Origin: Sinobacterium norvegicum
GTDB taxonomy: Bacteria > Pseudomonadota > Gammaproteobacteria > Pseudomonadales > Sinobacteriaceae
Direction of reading: 5' to 3'
NCBI RefSeq assembly: GCF_923077115.1
Contig: NZ_CAKLPX010000001.1
Span: forward strand, 744,001 to 808,000
DNA length: 64,000 bases
Position 1 is the first letter of the stretch. Each line of letters starts with the position of its first letter. A program made the position numbers and the translations under genes. A model generated the notes under the pieces. The model made no database searches, was not told the DNA's origin, and saw only the letters and a list, made by a program, of their open reading frames with translations. Below are positions 35,355 to 44,610 of this stretch, piece after piece.

Positions 35355-37946
35355 ATGCGCCTTTCCATCCGTAACAAAATGCTCCTGTTCATCGCATTGC
35401 CCACCACGGTTATCTACCTGCTCGCACTGACCAACATTCTGTTATCGACCTGGTCACAGACCAAGAGTCAGGCCGAACAGTCGATCAGCGAAATCACCAA
35501 AGTCAGCGCCTTTCAATTTAATCAGTACATTTCTAAGGCGGCCAAGGTGGCCGATACTGGCGCCAGTTTTCTTGATACCGTGCCGGATATCAGCGAGGCA
35601 CAGCTCTATCAAATACTACGCTCAAACGTGATTAACAATACGCCAATATACGGTTCTGCCATCGCCTTCGAACCAGGCACTTATCGCCCTGGCAACGAAT
35701 TATTTGCACCCTATGTTTACAATAACAATGGGGAAATTATCGCGATGAATATCAGCCGGGATGTACTCGACTGGTATAATGATCCCCATTGGCAGTGGTG
35801 GCACCGACCTAAATCTGAACACACCGGTTTATGGACGGCGCCTTATTTTGATGACGGCGCTGGCAACATCTTAATGACCACCTATTCCGTTCCCTTTTAC
35901 AAAAAAGGTGTGTTTCGCGGCGTCATCACCGTCGACATTGACCTGCAGGGACTGGAAAAACAGCTCGGCGATAGTGCCGATAAGGCCATGCAATTTGCCA
36001 TTATCACCGGCGACTCGGGCCAGTTTGTCTACTCCCCCCATATTGAAGATATTATGGTTAAGGACATTTATCAGCAGTTACAAACACATCAACCCAGCGA
36101 CTACCGCCAGATTGGCGACCTGTTAACGGCCGGAGGCAGCGGTACGATTACCCTCGATGGCTTATTTAAAAACGAACACAGCCTGGTTGCCTACACCCCA
36201 ATTAATTCGACCGACTGGGTACTCATCGCCACCCTGCCGGCCAGCAATGCCAGCAGCGCCTTCAATCGCTATATTCCCTATATCGTGCTGCCGTTTATCA
36301 TCGCCATCCTGCTGACCAACGGTACCATTTTATTTATTTCCAAACGGCTTACCCTACCACTGCGCATATTACGTAATCAAAGTTTAAAGATTGCTCAAGG
36401 CGATCTTTCCAATAGGATAACACTGCCTGAAACCAACGATGAAATTGGCGAGCTATCCCACGCTTTCAACCAGATGAATAGCGATTTACAGGCCAATATA
36501 GAACGGCTCTCGATAGAACACGCCGAACGTCTAGAAGCAGAGGAAGCTAATCGAGCCAAGAGTGAATTTTTATCTAACATGAGCCATGAGCTGCGGACAC
36601 CGCTGAATGGCATCATGGGTTATGCCCAAGTCATGCAGCGTGATGGCAAGGCCAGCAGCGAACACCTTGCCATGCTGGCCTCGCTGCTTAACTGCAGTGA
36701 CCACCTACTCAGCTTAATCAATGACGTACTGGACTTATCTAAGATTGAAGCGGGTAAAATTGAGCTAGATATCAGCAGTACCGACCTGCACAAATTATTA
36801 CAGGATGTCTCCGATATTATCAGCGTGCGGGCACAGGACAAACAGCTCACCTTTGCCGTGATTACCTCACCAGAAGTCCCACGCATCATTGATACCGACG
36901 ACCGCAAGCTACGTCAGATACTGATTAACCTGCTGAGCAATGCCATCAAGTTCACCGACAGCGGCAGTATCACGCTAAAAGTATACGAGCAACCAAAGAA
37001 CCGTATACGCTTCGATGTCATCGATACCGGCAGCGGCATTGAGGCCGATAGTTTGGAGCAGATATTTTCCCCCTTTAAGCAAATGGAAGCAGGGAAAGTC
37101 GCCGGCGGCACAGGGCTCGGACTCGCTATCAGCCGCCAACTCTGCGAGCAGATGTCAGGCTATCTAACCGTCGAAAGCACCGTTGGCGAGGGCAGCCAAT
37201 TCTGCATCGAGCTGCCCTTGGTAGAGAGTGGCGACAATGACATTGACGCCGTCAGCGTCGGCGAGAATTATGAGTTTGCCCAATTGCAGTCGCCACCGCT
37301 GGAGGTGTTGATTGTCGACGACAGCAAGACCAACAGAGAGGTGTTGGATTACCTATTAACCAATGCCGGTTTCCACTGCCGAACCGCCAACGACGGTCTG
37401 CAGGCGGTCAACATGCTGCGCGACCAGCACTTTGACCTGGTGCTGATGGATATCCGTATGCCGAACATGAACGGCATCGAGGCAGTGCAGTTGATCCGTC
37501 AACACCACAGCAGTAACAAGCTGGCCATTATTGCGATTACCGCCAGTGTTTTCCCCGAGTTTAAGCACCAGGCCAGCACCGTCGGCTTCGATGGTTTTCT
37601 CGCCAAGCCATTTAAGGCCGCCGAGTTATTTGAGAAAATCCAGCGGCTTTGTCATGTCCGTTACAGCGACATATCACCCACGGGTTCGACACCACAACCA
37701 TTCGTCACCCCACCGCAATCGCACACCGTAGCAGTTGCTGAGAGTGCCGGTGATAGCCTGCAGCAGCTAGATCAGCACACTGTCATTCAATTGCTGCGCG
37801 CCGTCAAAGTGAACAATATCACCGCTATTCTGGCGATCTGCCAAGACCTGCCCGAGAGCCAACAGCAGGGCGCCGATACCATCACAGAGCTGACCAACGC
37901 CTTCGAGTTCGAACAGTTAAAGCAATTACTTGAACAGCTGATATAA
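35355..37946 (+). CDS. hybrid sensor histidine kinase with periplasmic sensor, HAMP and receiver (863 aa)
   Basis: Membrane sensor kinase. Order: transmembrane helix 1 (residues about 10-30), a periplasmic Cache-like sensor (about 35-300, with [13 protein letters not shown] and [20 protein letters not shown]), helix 2 (about 306-328), HAMP, dimerisation domain with phospho-His411 in [12 protein letters not shown], ATPase domain ([29 protein letters not shown]), a receiver domain with phospho-Asp699 in [13 protein letters not shown], and a roughly 100-residue tail. Cache domains of this type often bind amino or carboxylic acids. No separate response regulator is adjacent, so the output partner is unknown. 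Upstream recA is unrelated. Ends before a bidirectional terminator. Confidence 0.92.
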   Translation: MRLSIRNKMLLFIALPTTVIYLLALTNILLSTWSQTKSQAEQSISEITKVSAFQFNQYISKAAKVADTGASFLDTVPDISEAQLYQILRSNVINNTPIYGSAIAFEPGTYRPGNELFAPYVYNNNGEIIAMNISRDVLDWYNDPHWQWWHRPKSEHTGLWTAPYFDDGAGNILMTTYSVPFYKKGVFRGVITVDIDLQGLEKQLGDSADKAMQFAIITGDSGQFVYSPHIEDIMVKDIYQQLQTHQPSDYRQIGDLLTAGGSGTITLDGLFKNEHSLVAYTPINSTDWVLIATLPASNASSAFNRYIPYIVLPFIIAILLTNGTILFISKRLTLPLRILRNQSLKIAQGDLSNRITLPETNDEIGELSHAFNQMNSDLQANIERLSIEHAERLEAEEANRAKSEFLSNMSHELRTPLNGIMGYAQVMQRDGKASSEHLAMLASLLNCSDHLLSLINDVLDLSKIEAGKIELDISSTDLHKLLQDVSDIISVRAQDKQLTFAVITSPEVPRIIDTDDRKLRQILINLLSNAIKFTDSGSITLKVYEQPKNRIRFDVIDTGSGIEADSLEQIFSPFKQMEAGKVAGGTGLGLAISRQLCEQMSGYLTVESTVGEGSQFCIELPLVESGDNDIDAVSVGENYEFAQLQSPPLEVLIVDDSKTNREVLDYLLTNAGFHCRTANDGLQAVNMLRDQHFDLVLMDIRMPNMNGIEAVQLIRQHHSSNKLAIIAITASVFPEFKHQASTVGFDGFLAKPFKAAELFEKIQRLCHVRYSDISPTGSTPQPFVTPPQSHTVAVAESAGDSLQQLDQHTVIQLLRAVKVNNITAILAICQDLPESQQQGADTITELTNAFEFEQLKQLLEQLI

Positions 37947-38000
37947 CCAAAGAGCCAGGCAGGTCCCGGCCTGGTCGGCGAGGACAAATTGGAGACAACA

Positions 38001-38034
38001 AAAAGCCCGCTTATATTGCTATAAGCGGGCTTTT
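38001..38034. terminator. strong bidirectional terminator
   Basis: A perfect 15-bp stem AAAAGCCCGCTTATA / TATAAGCGGGCTTTT with a TTGC loop. It ends the hybrid kinase transcript (plus) and the tRNA-Glu transcript (minus). Confidence 0.93.
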
Positions 38035-38040
38035 AAAATA

Positions 38041-38116
38041 TGGCATCCCGTAGGGGACTCGAACCCCTGTTACCGCCGTGAAAGGGCGGTGTCCTAGGCC
38101 TCTAGACGAACGGGAC
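38041..38116 (-). tRNA. tRNA-Glu (anticodon TTC)
   Basis: A 76-base cloverleaf on the minus strand beginning GTCCCGTTCGTCTAGAGGCC. The anticodon arm is CCGCCCTTTCACGGCGG with anticodon TTC, the T arm is CAGGGGTTCGAGTCCCCT, and an encoded CCA closes the 3' end. The acceptor stem GTCCCGT pairs with ACGGGAT (one G-T pair). It is nearly the E. coli tRNA-Glu sequence. Not part of an rRNA operon in this window. Confidence 0.97.
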
Positions 38117-38200
38117 GCGATGCCTTGCTAGATTTTCAACCACTGAAACAGTCGCTTCGATCTTGCTCTGAGGAGGCCAACTCCTCAAGACGGGGCGAAT

Positions 38201-38229
38201 ATTATAGAACTCACTTTTTATTGCAAGCA
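38201..38229 (-). promoter_or_regulatory. candidate promoter for tRNA-Glu
   Basis: On the minus strand TATAAT (38201-38206) stands 17 bases from a -35-like TGCTTG (38224-38229) and is followed by a GC-rich discriminator (TTCGCCCCG), as expected for a stable-RNA promoter. The -35 match is weak. A 7-bp hairpin (38169-38175 with 38181-38187) lies between it and the tRNA. The rest of the 315-base gap up to the next gene shows no gene. Confidence 0.45.
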
Positions 38230-38431
38230 CTTTTTTCCAAAGGCCGGAAAATAACCGCTGAGGTCGCCGGCTGACGATATCTCGACTCAATTGCTAAGTC
38301 TGTCACACTAAAGCACTTAATTTTCATTCATTGAGTAAAAATTTGATCGAAAGTCGTTGGAAATTGTATATCAACTCGGTATTTTAGCGCTGACACTGCC
38401 TTATTCAATGTTTAACAAGGATTACCCTTAA

Positions 38432-38968
38432 ATGCTTAAAAAAATACTTGCCACCACTCTAATCGCTGGTGGCCTGGTCGCCGCCAACAGCCATGCCTCT
38501 GATCTCGGCATCAATATCAGCGAACATGCCGCGCAGTTTAAATATGGCTCGGAGTCAGACACCATGGCGTGGGATGGTAGTTGGTTATATGAAGAGGACA
38601 ACGGCAGTGTCTTCAGTGGTGGACTTTATGCCAAGGGCCAGGAAGGCATGTTCAGCGCCAAGTTAGGCGGCCGTGTGTTTTATGCCGACCTCGATAACGG
38701 CGACGGTTACGGGATGGCTTTAGGCGGCACCGGAGCCCTACACTTTACCCACCAGTTTCGCGTCGAAGCAGGCCTACACTATGCCCCCAGTATCTTAAGC
38801 TTCAGCGATATCGAAGGTATGACCGATGCAGAAATTCGCGCAGTGTTTCAAGTCGTGCCCAATGCCTCCGTGTCCGTCGGCTATCGCGACGCCTCTGCAA
38901 AAGTCGAAAAGTATGGCCGCGAAGAGATTTTCAAAGGCTTCTTTTTCGGCATGAATATGAGTTTTTAA
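38432..38968 (+). CDS. YfaZ-like outer-membrane protein (178 aa)
   Basis: Small outer-membrane beta-barrel protein. A signal peptide (MLKKILATTLIAGGLVAANS, cleavage after SHA) is followed by alternating beta-strands (FSGGLYAKGQEGMFSAKLGG, YGMALGGTGALHF) and a C-terminal FFFGMNMSF ending in Phe, the signal for barrel assembly. The pattern fits the YfaZ family, of uncertain (possibly porin-like) role. It lacks close neighbours in an operon; a tRNA precedes it on the other strand and a NADH dehydrogenase follows about 220 bases later. Confidence 0.75.
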   Translation: MLKKILATTLIAGGLVAANSHASDLGINISEHAAQFKYGSESDTMAWDGSWLYEEDNGSVFSGGLYAKGQEGMFSAKLGGRVFYADLDNGDGYGMALGGTGALHFTHQFRVEAGLHYAPSILSFSDIEGMTDAEIRAVFQVVPNASVSVGYRDASAKVEKYGREEIFKGFFFGMNMSF

Positions 38969-39191
38969 CCCCTGCGGCGGGAAACGCAGCCGCTTTCTCG
39001 CCAGTATAGGCATTTCAATTGACGCTATAATCATAGAAAATAGCCATAAAAATCAGCAGATTAAAACAAATACCAGGCTGATTCACACCAGCAAACAGTA
39101 AAATCTTGCCCCACTCCCCGCCTGCCTCTGTCCCACCGTAATTATCATCGCTACAATAGCCCCACTAAAAATTTATAGCGGATTGTTAATA

Positions 39192-40472
39192 ATGAAAAAA
39201 ATACTGATCGTCGGAGGAGGCGCTGGCGGCTTACCGTTAGCGACTTTTCTCGGTAAGAAACTCGGCAAGAAAGGCAGGGCGTCAATCACCTTAGTCGACA
39301 GCAATCACTCGCATATCTGGAAGCCGCGCTTTCATGAGGTGGCCACCGGCTCTCTTGATACTGATCTCGATGCCATCAGTTATCGAGCGCATGCCAAGGT
39401 CAATCACTACAACTTTGAACTCGGCACCATGACGGCTATAGACCGAGACAACAAAACCGTGCAACTCAGTGCTATCGACGACGACAGTGGTGGCGAGATC
39501 CTGCCCGCTCGTCAACTCGACTACGACTATCTGTGTATTACGGTAGGCAGTCGCAGCAATGATTTTGGAGTCGGCGGGGTACAGCAACACTGCTATTTCC
39601 TCGACTCCAGCGCCCAGGCCGATCGCTTTCGCACCCAGTTTCTCAACAACTGCCTCAGCGCCAACCACAGCCAAAAGCCATTGTCGATTTCCATCCTTGG
39701 TGGCGGCGCCACCGGTGTTGAGCTGGCCGCGGAAATTCATCATGCCATCGATCTACTGAAGCTCTACGGTCACGACGAACTCGATCGCAGCCGCTTGGAC
39801 GTCAAATTAATTGAGGCTGGTGAGCGGTTACTGCCGGCGCTGAAAGAACGTATTTCGTATGCAGCCCGTGCACAGTTAGAAGCGATGGGGGTCAAAGTCC
39901 ACACCTCAACCGCGGTGACCAGCGTGACCGAGCAGGGCTTCAATACCAAGGACGGCGTTATCAAAGGCGATATTTTAGTCTGGGCCGCGGGTATTTTAGC
40001 TCCTAAGTTTCTCTCCGAAATAGCGGGACTGGAGAGTAATCGCATTAACCAGCTGTTGGTCAAACCAACACTGCAAACCACTAACGATGACACTATTTTT
40101 GCCTTTGGTGACTGCTGTAGCTGCCCCGATGAGAATGGCAAGCCGATTGCACCGAGAGCACAGGCTGCCCAGCAAATGGCTAAGCACACGGCAAAGAATA
40201 TCGTTAATCTGATCAACGACAAGCCACTGACTAGCTTCAAATACAACGACAAGGGTTCACTGGTATCACTGAGTAAATTTGCCTCTGTTGGTTATATGAT
40301 GGGCAACCTACGCGGCAGCAATTTCTTTGTTGAAGGCTGGCTAGCCCGAGTTATGTATATCGGTCTTTATCGTCTACATCAGGCGGCACTATTTGGCTGG
40401 CCTAAGACTATTATGTTACTCACCGCTGGTCGCTTTAACAGCCTGGTTCGGCCAAAACTTAAGCTACATTAA
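39192..40472 (+). CDS. type II NADH:quinone oxidoreductase-like (426 aa)
   Basis: Single-subunit, non-proton-pumping flavoprotein that passes electrons from NADH to quinone at the inner membrane face. First Rossmann motif ILIVGGGAGGLPLA near the N-terminus (FAD), second SILGGGATGVELAAEI around residue 160 (NADH), and IFAFGDCCSCP near the C-terminal FAD contact. The C-terminal part (GWLARVMYIGLYRLHQAALF) is amphipathic or hydrophobic and could anchor the protein to the membrane. Start chosen at the ATG at 39192; a TTG three codons earlier is open. Alternative: a related sulfide:quinone reductase, but the pattern and C-terminus favour NDH-2. Confidence 0.85.
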   Translation: MKKILIVGGGAGGLPLATFLGKKLGKKGRASITLVDSNHSHIWKPRFHEVATGSLDTDLDAISYRAHAKVNHYNFELGTMTAIDRDNKTVQLSAIDDDSGGEILPARQLDYDYLCITVGSRSNDFGVGGVQQHCYFLDSSAQADRFRTQFLNNCLSANHSQKPLSISILGGGATGVELAAEIHHAIDLLKLYGHDELDRSRLDVKLIEAGERLLPALKERISYAARAQLEAMGVKVHTSTAVTSVTEQGFNTKDGVIKGDILVWAAGILAPKFLSEIAGLESNRINQLLVKPTLQTTNDDTIFAFGDCCSCPDENGKPIAPRAQAAQQMAKHTAKNIVNLINDKPLTSFKYNDKGSLVSLSKFASVGYMMGNLRGSNFFVEGWLARVMYIGLYRLHQAALFGWPKTIMLLTAGRFNSLVRPKLKLH

Positions 40473-40679
40473 TGTTAAATACTGCCCGGCGCTGCAATGG
40501 CGCCGTGCTGGCGCTTTCTCCCTCCCGGGGGAGAACTAATAATTTCTTGATATCTCGCAATATTTAAAGAACACCACCCCCTTAGAATGTCGGCTATAAT
40601 CAACGGTAATTATGTCGATTTTGACGCCTTTAATTACTATTTTTTTACCTCAGCGACCTCGTCATTCAGGGATTACATC

Positions 40680-41963
40680 ATGACTACCAGCACCAGCACT
40701 CACCCGCTTCGGCATTGGATTAACCTCGCCCTCTGGAAAAAAATTATTATTGCCATGGCCCTCGGCGTCATCGTCGGCTTGATCCTGGGCAAAGATGCAG
40801 TATGGCTAAAACCCATTGGCGACCTATTCGTCAGCACCATTAAAATGCTTATTGTGCCGCTGGTATTTTGCTCATTAATTGTCGGCACCACCTCGATGAA
40901 AGACTCTACCACCATGGGGCGTATTGGCATCAAAGCAATCGTTCTGTACCTGGGCACCACCGCCATTGCCATTTCCATCGGCTTGGCCATGGGCCATTTC
41001 TTTGCTCCCGGTGCTGGTATGAACCTGGTCGCAGACCCAATCAACGCTGAAACAGTAAAGGAAGCTCCCACCTTAGTACAAACGATACTGGCGCTGGTGC
41101 CCGCCAACCCAGTAAACGCACTATCGAGCGGTAATATTCTACAAATCATCGTCTTCGCCCTTTTCCTAGGCGTCTCACTGGCATTGATTGGCGACAAGGG
41201 GAAACCTGCAATTGCTGTTTTTGAAAGCTTGGCTGAGGCCATGTACAAGCTAACAGAAATTGTTATGAGTCTCGCACCCTACGGTGTTTTCGCCCTGATC
41301 GCCTGGGTGGCCGGTACCTACGGGCTGGAGATCTTAGGTAACTTAGTCTGGGTCGTACTCGCCGTCTATATCGGTTGTCTGCTGCACATTTACTTTTTCT
41401 ATGGCACCACCATCAGAGTATTGGGAGGCCTCAGCCCTGCCCGCTTCTTCAAGGGCATATCTAACGCTCAAGCTATTGCCTATACCACTTCAAGCAGCGC
41501 CGGCACCCTGCCAGCCAGCTTGGCGGCAGCACAAAATCAACTCGGTGTTAAAAAAGGCATTAGCAGTTTTGTCCTGCCTCTGGGCGCCACAATTAACATG
41601 GATGGTACTGCCCTTTATCAAGGTGTCTGCGCCCTGTTTGTCGCCCAGGCCTTTGGCATCGACCTCAGCATGGCCGACTACTTCACCATTATTATCACCG
41701 CCACTCTGGCCTCTATCGGTACCGCCGGCGTACCCGGTGCAGGTCTCATTATGCTATCGCTGATTCTGAGCACCGTCGGCCTGCCGATGGAAGGTATTGC
41801 CATTGTCGCCGGTATTGACAGGGTATTGGATATGGCCAGAACAGCAGTCAACGTCTCCGGTGACCTCATGGTGACGACACTGATAGCCAAAAGCGAAGAT
41901 CAGCTAGACGAAGAGATTTACAACGATCCCACCACGGCGAACAACCCTGTTGCCAATGGCTAG
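40680..41963 (+). CDS. dicarboxylate/amino-acid:cation symporter, DAACS/GltP family (427 aa)
   Basis: Inner-membrane secondary transporter for dicarboxylates or glutamate/aspartate, coupled to sodium or protons. The hallmark hairpin motif AYTTSSSAGTLPASL, the unwound TM7 motif INMDGTALYQGV, and GTAGVPGAGLI with VDRVLDM-type (IDRVLDMARTAVNVSG) are all present, with about eight membrane helices. Start at the ATG at 40680, before which AGGGAT stands eight bases away; 31 upstream in-frame codons look like noise. Ends just before a terminator. Exact substrate not assigned. Confidence 0.92.
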   Translation: MTTSTSTHPLRHWINLALWKKIIIAMALGVIVGLILGKDAVWLKPIGDLFVSTIKMLIVPLVFCSLIVGTTSMKDSTTMGRIGIKAIVLYLGTTAIAISIGLAMGHFFAPGAGMNLVADPINAETVKEAPTLVQTILALVPANPVNALSSGNILQIIVFALFLGVSLALIGDKGKPAIAVFESLAEAMYKLTEIVMSLAPYGVFALIAWVAGTYGLEILGNLVWVVLAVYIGCLLHIYFFYGTTIRVLGGLSPARFFKGISNAQAIAYTTSSSAGTLPASLAAAQNQLGVKKGISSFVLPLGATINMDGTALYQGVCALFVAQAFGIDLSMADYFTIIITATLASIGTAGVPGAGLIMLSLILSTVGLPMEGIAIVAGIDRVLDMARTAVNVSGDLMVTTLIAKSEDQLDEEIYNDPTTANNPVANG

Positions 41964-41992
41964 TTAGTTTACTCTCCGAAAACAACCACCAT

Positions 41993-42018
41993 AAAAAAGC
42001 CGCTCAGCGGCTTTTTTA
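41993..42018. terminator. rho-independent terminator after the symporter
   Basis: GCCGC-TCA-GCGGC (41999-42003 and 42007-42011) with flanking A and T runs. Works for the plus-strand symporter and could also end the decayed GNAT gene on the minus strand. Confidence 0.88.
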
Positions 42019-42311
42019 TGGTCTCGAAAAAACCAGCCCTGTGCCAACTTAAATGCCAAGGCGTGGCTCAGCATCAGCAACTTGGTCTCGTCATTCACCG
42101 CGGCACGTTGAAATGATTTAGCAAAAAAGTGGTCTCTATCTCGGCATGGCTATTGGCTAGGCCGGCAACCATGTAGCGAGACGAGCCAATCACCCTGCCC
42201 GCGGCCTTTTCAATGGTGGCAAAGGTTAAACCTAGAGGCTGTGATGAAGCATACTCAGCGGCGCCACCGAACGGTATCACCCTCTAAAATCACTTTTTCA
42301 AAAAACTTCAC
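42018..42311 (-). pseudogene. decayed GNAT-family acetyltransferase
   Basis: Fragments of one GNAT gene lie in different frames on the minus strand. A GTG at 42309-42311 opens VKFFEKVILEGDTVR, which resembles the start of RimJ/RimL-like acetyltransferases, and meets a stop a few codons on. In another frame PLGLTFATIEKAAGRVIGSS and then RYMVAGLANSHAEIETTFL match the acetyl-CoA-binding centre. A third stretch, AVNDETKLLMLSHALAF, completes the usual NTEAKLLMLRHAF region before the terminator. The first fragment joins the second with most of the expected N-terminal sequence missing. So at least one deletion and two frameshifts are needed. The identification rests on remembered family patterns. 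Confidence 0.6.
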
Positions 42312-42379
42312 GCGACTGGCTTTCTTGCCATCAAATCGACTTTTACAGTGGGATTTTCAACGCCTATCAGAGCGTAACC

Positions 42380-42949
42380 TTAACAGCCTAATTTTCCCGC
42401 CGGCGGCGGACAGGGCTTTGGTTTTTCCTCAAATTCGATCAAACGCCCGTCTTTATCGAGGTCAAACTGACAGCAGCCATCGAACAGCGCACGCAAATCC
42501 CTACGGCTTTTCTGCACCCGCGACTTCAGGGTGGAGTAACTAAGGTCGTGCACCTCGGCGTATTCTTTTTGTGACATACCCTGTAGCTCGACGGCATTTA
42601 ACAATGCCGCCTCATCGTCGGGCAGGCCTTGAATAAAGGGCGCAATACACTGCGCCAGCTGTTGGCGAACATCGTCGTCCTCACCGCCATACCACAGATC
42701 GTCCTCACTCAGGCCTCGCCCCTTGGCTGTGCGCCGGTAATAATCGATGATGGCGTGATTAGCGATTTGAAACAGCCACGCCTTTACGCTCTGACTATTC
42801 TTCAACGAGGTGAGGTTTTCATAGGTTTTGATTAACACCTCTTGCAGCAAGTCTTCAACCTCACTGCGGTTTGATATGCGGCTGTGCAAAAACGCCTCGA
42901 TACTGCTGCGATACTCTGCCCAGATAGCGTCCAGCTGTAAATCACTCAT
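42380..42949 (-). CDS. sigZ: ECF sigma factor, SigZ-like (189 aa)
   Basis: Extracytoplasmic-function RNA polymerase sigma factor. Region 2 (SEVEDLLQEVLIKTYENL, VKAWLFQIANHAIIDYYRR) is at residues about 25-75, and region 4 (GMSQKEYAEVHDLSYSTLKSRVQKSRRDL) at about 118-150. The tail carries GCCQFDLDKDGRL and a C-terminal CPPPAGKLGC, the cysteine-containing extension seen in SigZ proteins. It starts three bases after the end of the TRIC-like membrane protein gene, so the two are probably cotranscribed; no classical anti-sigma gene is present. The membrane partner might play some regulatory role, which is only inference. Confidence 0.87.
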   Translation of the reverse strand: MSDLQLDAIWAEYRSSIEAFLHSRISNRSEVEDLLQEVLIKTYENLTSLKNSQSVKAWLFQIANHAIIDYYRRTAKGRGLSEDDLWYGGEDDDVRQQLAQCIAPFIQGLPDDEAALLNAVELQGMSQKEYAEVHDLSYSTLKSRVQKSRRDLRALFDGCCQFDLDKDGRLIEFEEKPKPCPPPAGKLGC

Positions 42950-42952
42950 AGA

Positions 42953-43600
42953 CTAGCGACCCCGCTTATAGCCACTGATGCCCTTAAACTTAGGCAGCTG
43001 CAAACCAAAGATGATGGCGGCAGCACGCAGTGTAAACGCTGCAGCCGTGCCGGTGAGCAGAGCCAGGGTGTTAATGGCGTCATACTCGGCCATGATGACA
43101 TAGGTCGTAGACCCCACCAACGCTGCCGAGACATAGATCTCGGGGCCTAACAATACTGCTGGGCGGTCTAAAATAGTATCGCGAATAATAGAGCCAAAAG
43201 TCGCCGTCATCATACCCATGACCACGGCAACGGTGGGTGAGGCACCCAGTGTCAGCGCCACCGCCGAACCCTGCACGCAGAATATAGACAGGCCGACCGC
43301 GTCCATCCATACCAGCGGCTTGCTGATTGAGGACAACGAGTGGGCAAAGAAATAAGTCATGACAGCACTGGCTAATGCAATGTGTAAATGGATATCGTCG
43401 GCCACCCAAAAAACAGCATCGCGGTTTAAAATCAAGTCCCGTGCAGTACCACCCCCTATCGCTGTCAACACGCCGAACAAACAAAAGGCGAGGATGTCCA
43501 TACGTTTTTCAGCGGCAGCCAGGGCACCGCTGACGGCAAAGACAGCCGTGCCCAGTAGGTCACCGTAAAAATAAAAATGACTGAATAATTGTTCGTTCAC
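42953..43600 (-). CDS. TRIC-channel/UPF0126 family membrane protein (215 aa)
   Basis: Inner-membrane protein of the UPF0126 (YadS/YicG) family, related to trimeric intracellular cation channels. It has two repeats of three helices: FYFYGDLLGTAVFAVSGALA and LAFCLFGVLTAIGGGTARDL, then GLSIFCVQGSAVALTLG and VVMGMMTATFGSIIRDTIL. The paired GGGTARD and FGSIIRD motifs mark the family. About seven helices in total. Some family members have been linked to glycine transport or resistance. Cotranscribed with sigZ. Confidence 0.85.
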   Translation of the reverse strand: MNEQLFSHFYFYGDLLGTAVFAVSGALAAAEKRMDILAFCLFGVLTAIGGGTARDLILNRDAVFWVADDIHLHIALASAVMTYFFAHSLSSISKPLVWMDAVGLSIFCVQGSAVALTLGASPTVAVVMGMMTATFGSIIRDTILDRPAVLLGPEIYVSAALVGSTTYVIMAEYDAINTLALLTGTAAAFTLRAAAIIFGLQLPKFKGISGYKRGR

Positions 43601-43654
43601 TGTCAGTATTTCGCCGTTTAAATGAATTTGCCGCTATTTTCACCATAGCCTGCA

Positions 43655-44536
<882 letters not shown>

Positions 44537-44610
44537 TCAAAGCAATGTGAATCAATCAGTCAAAATAATACACCATCACTGATCAGATTGCCTGCCCAAC
44601 ACCGCGTTGA

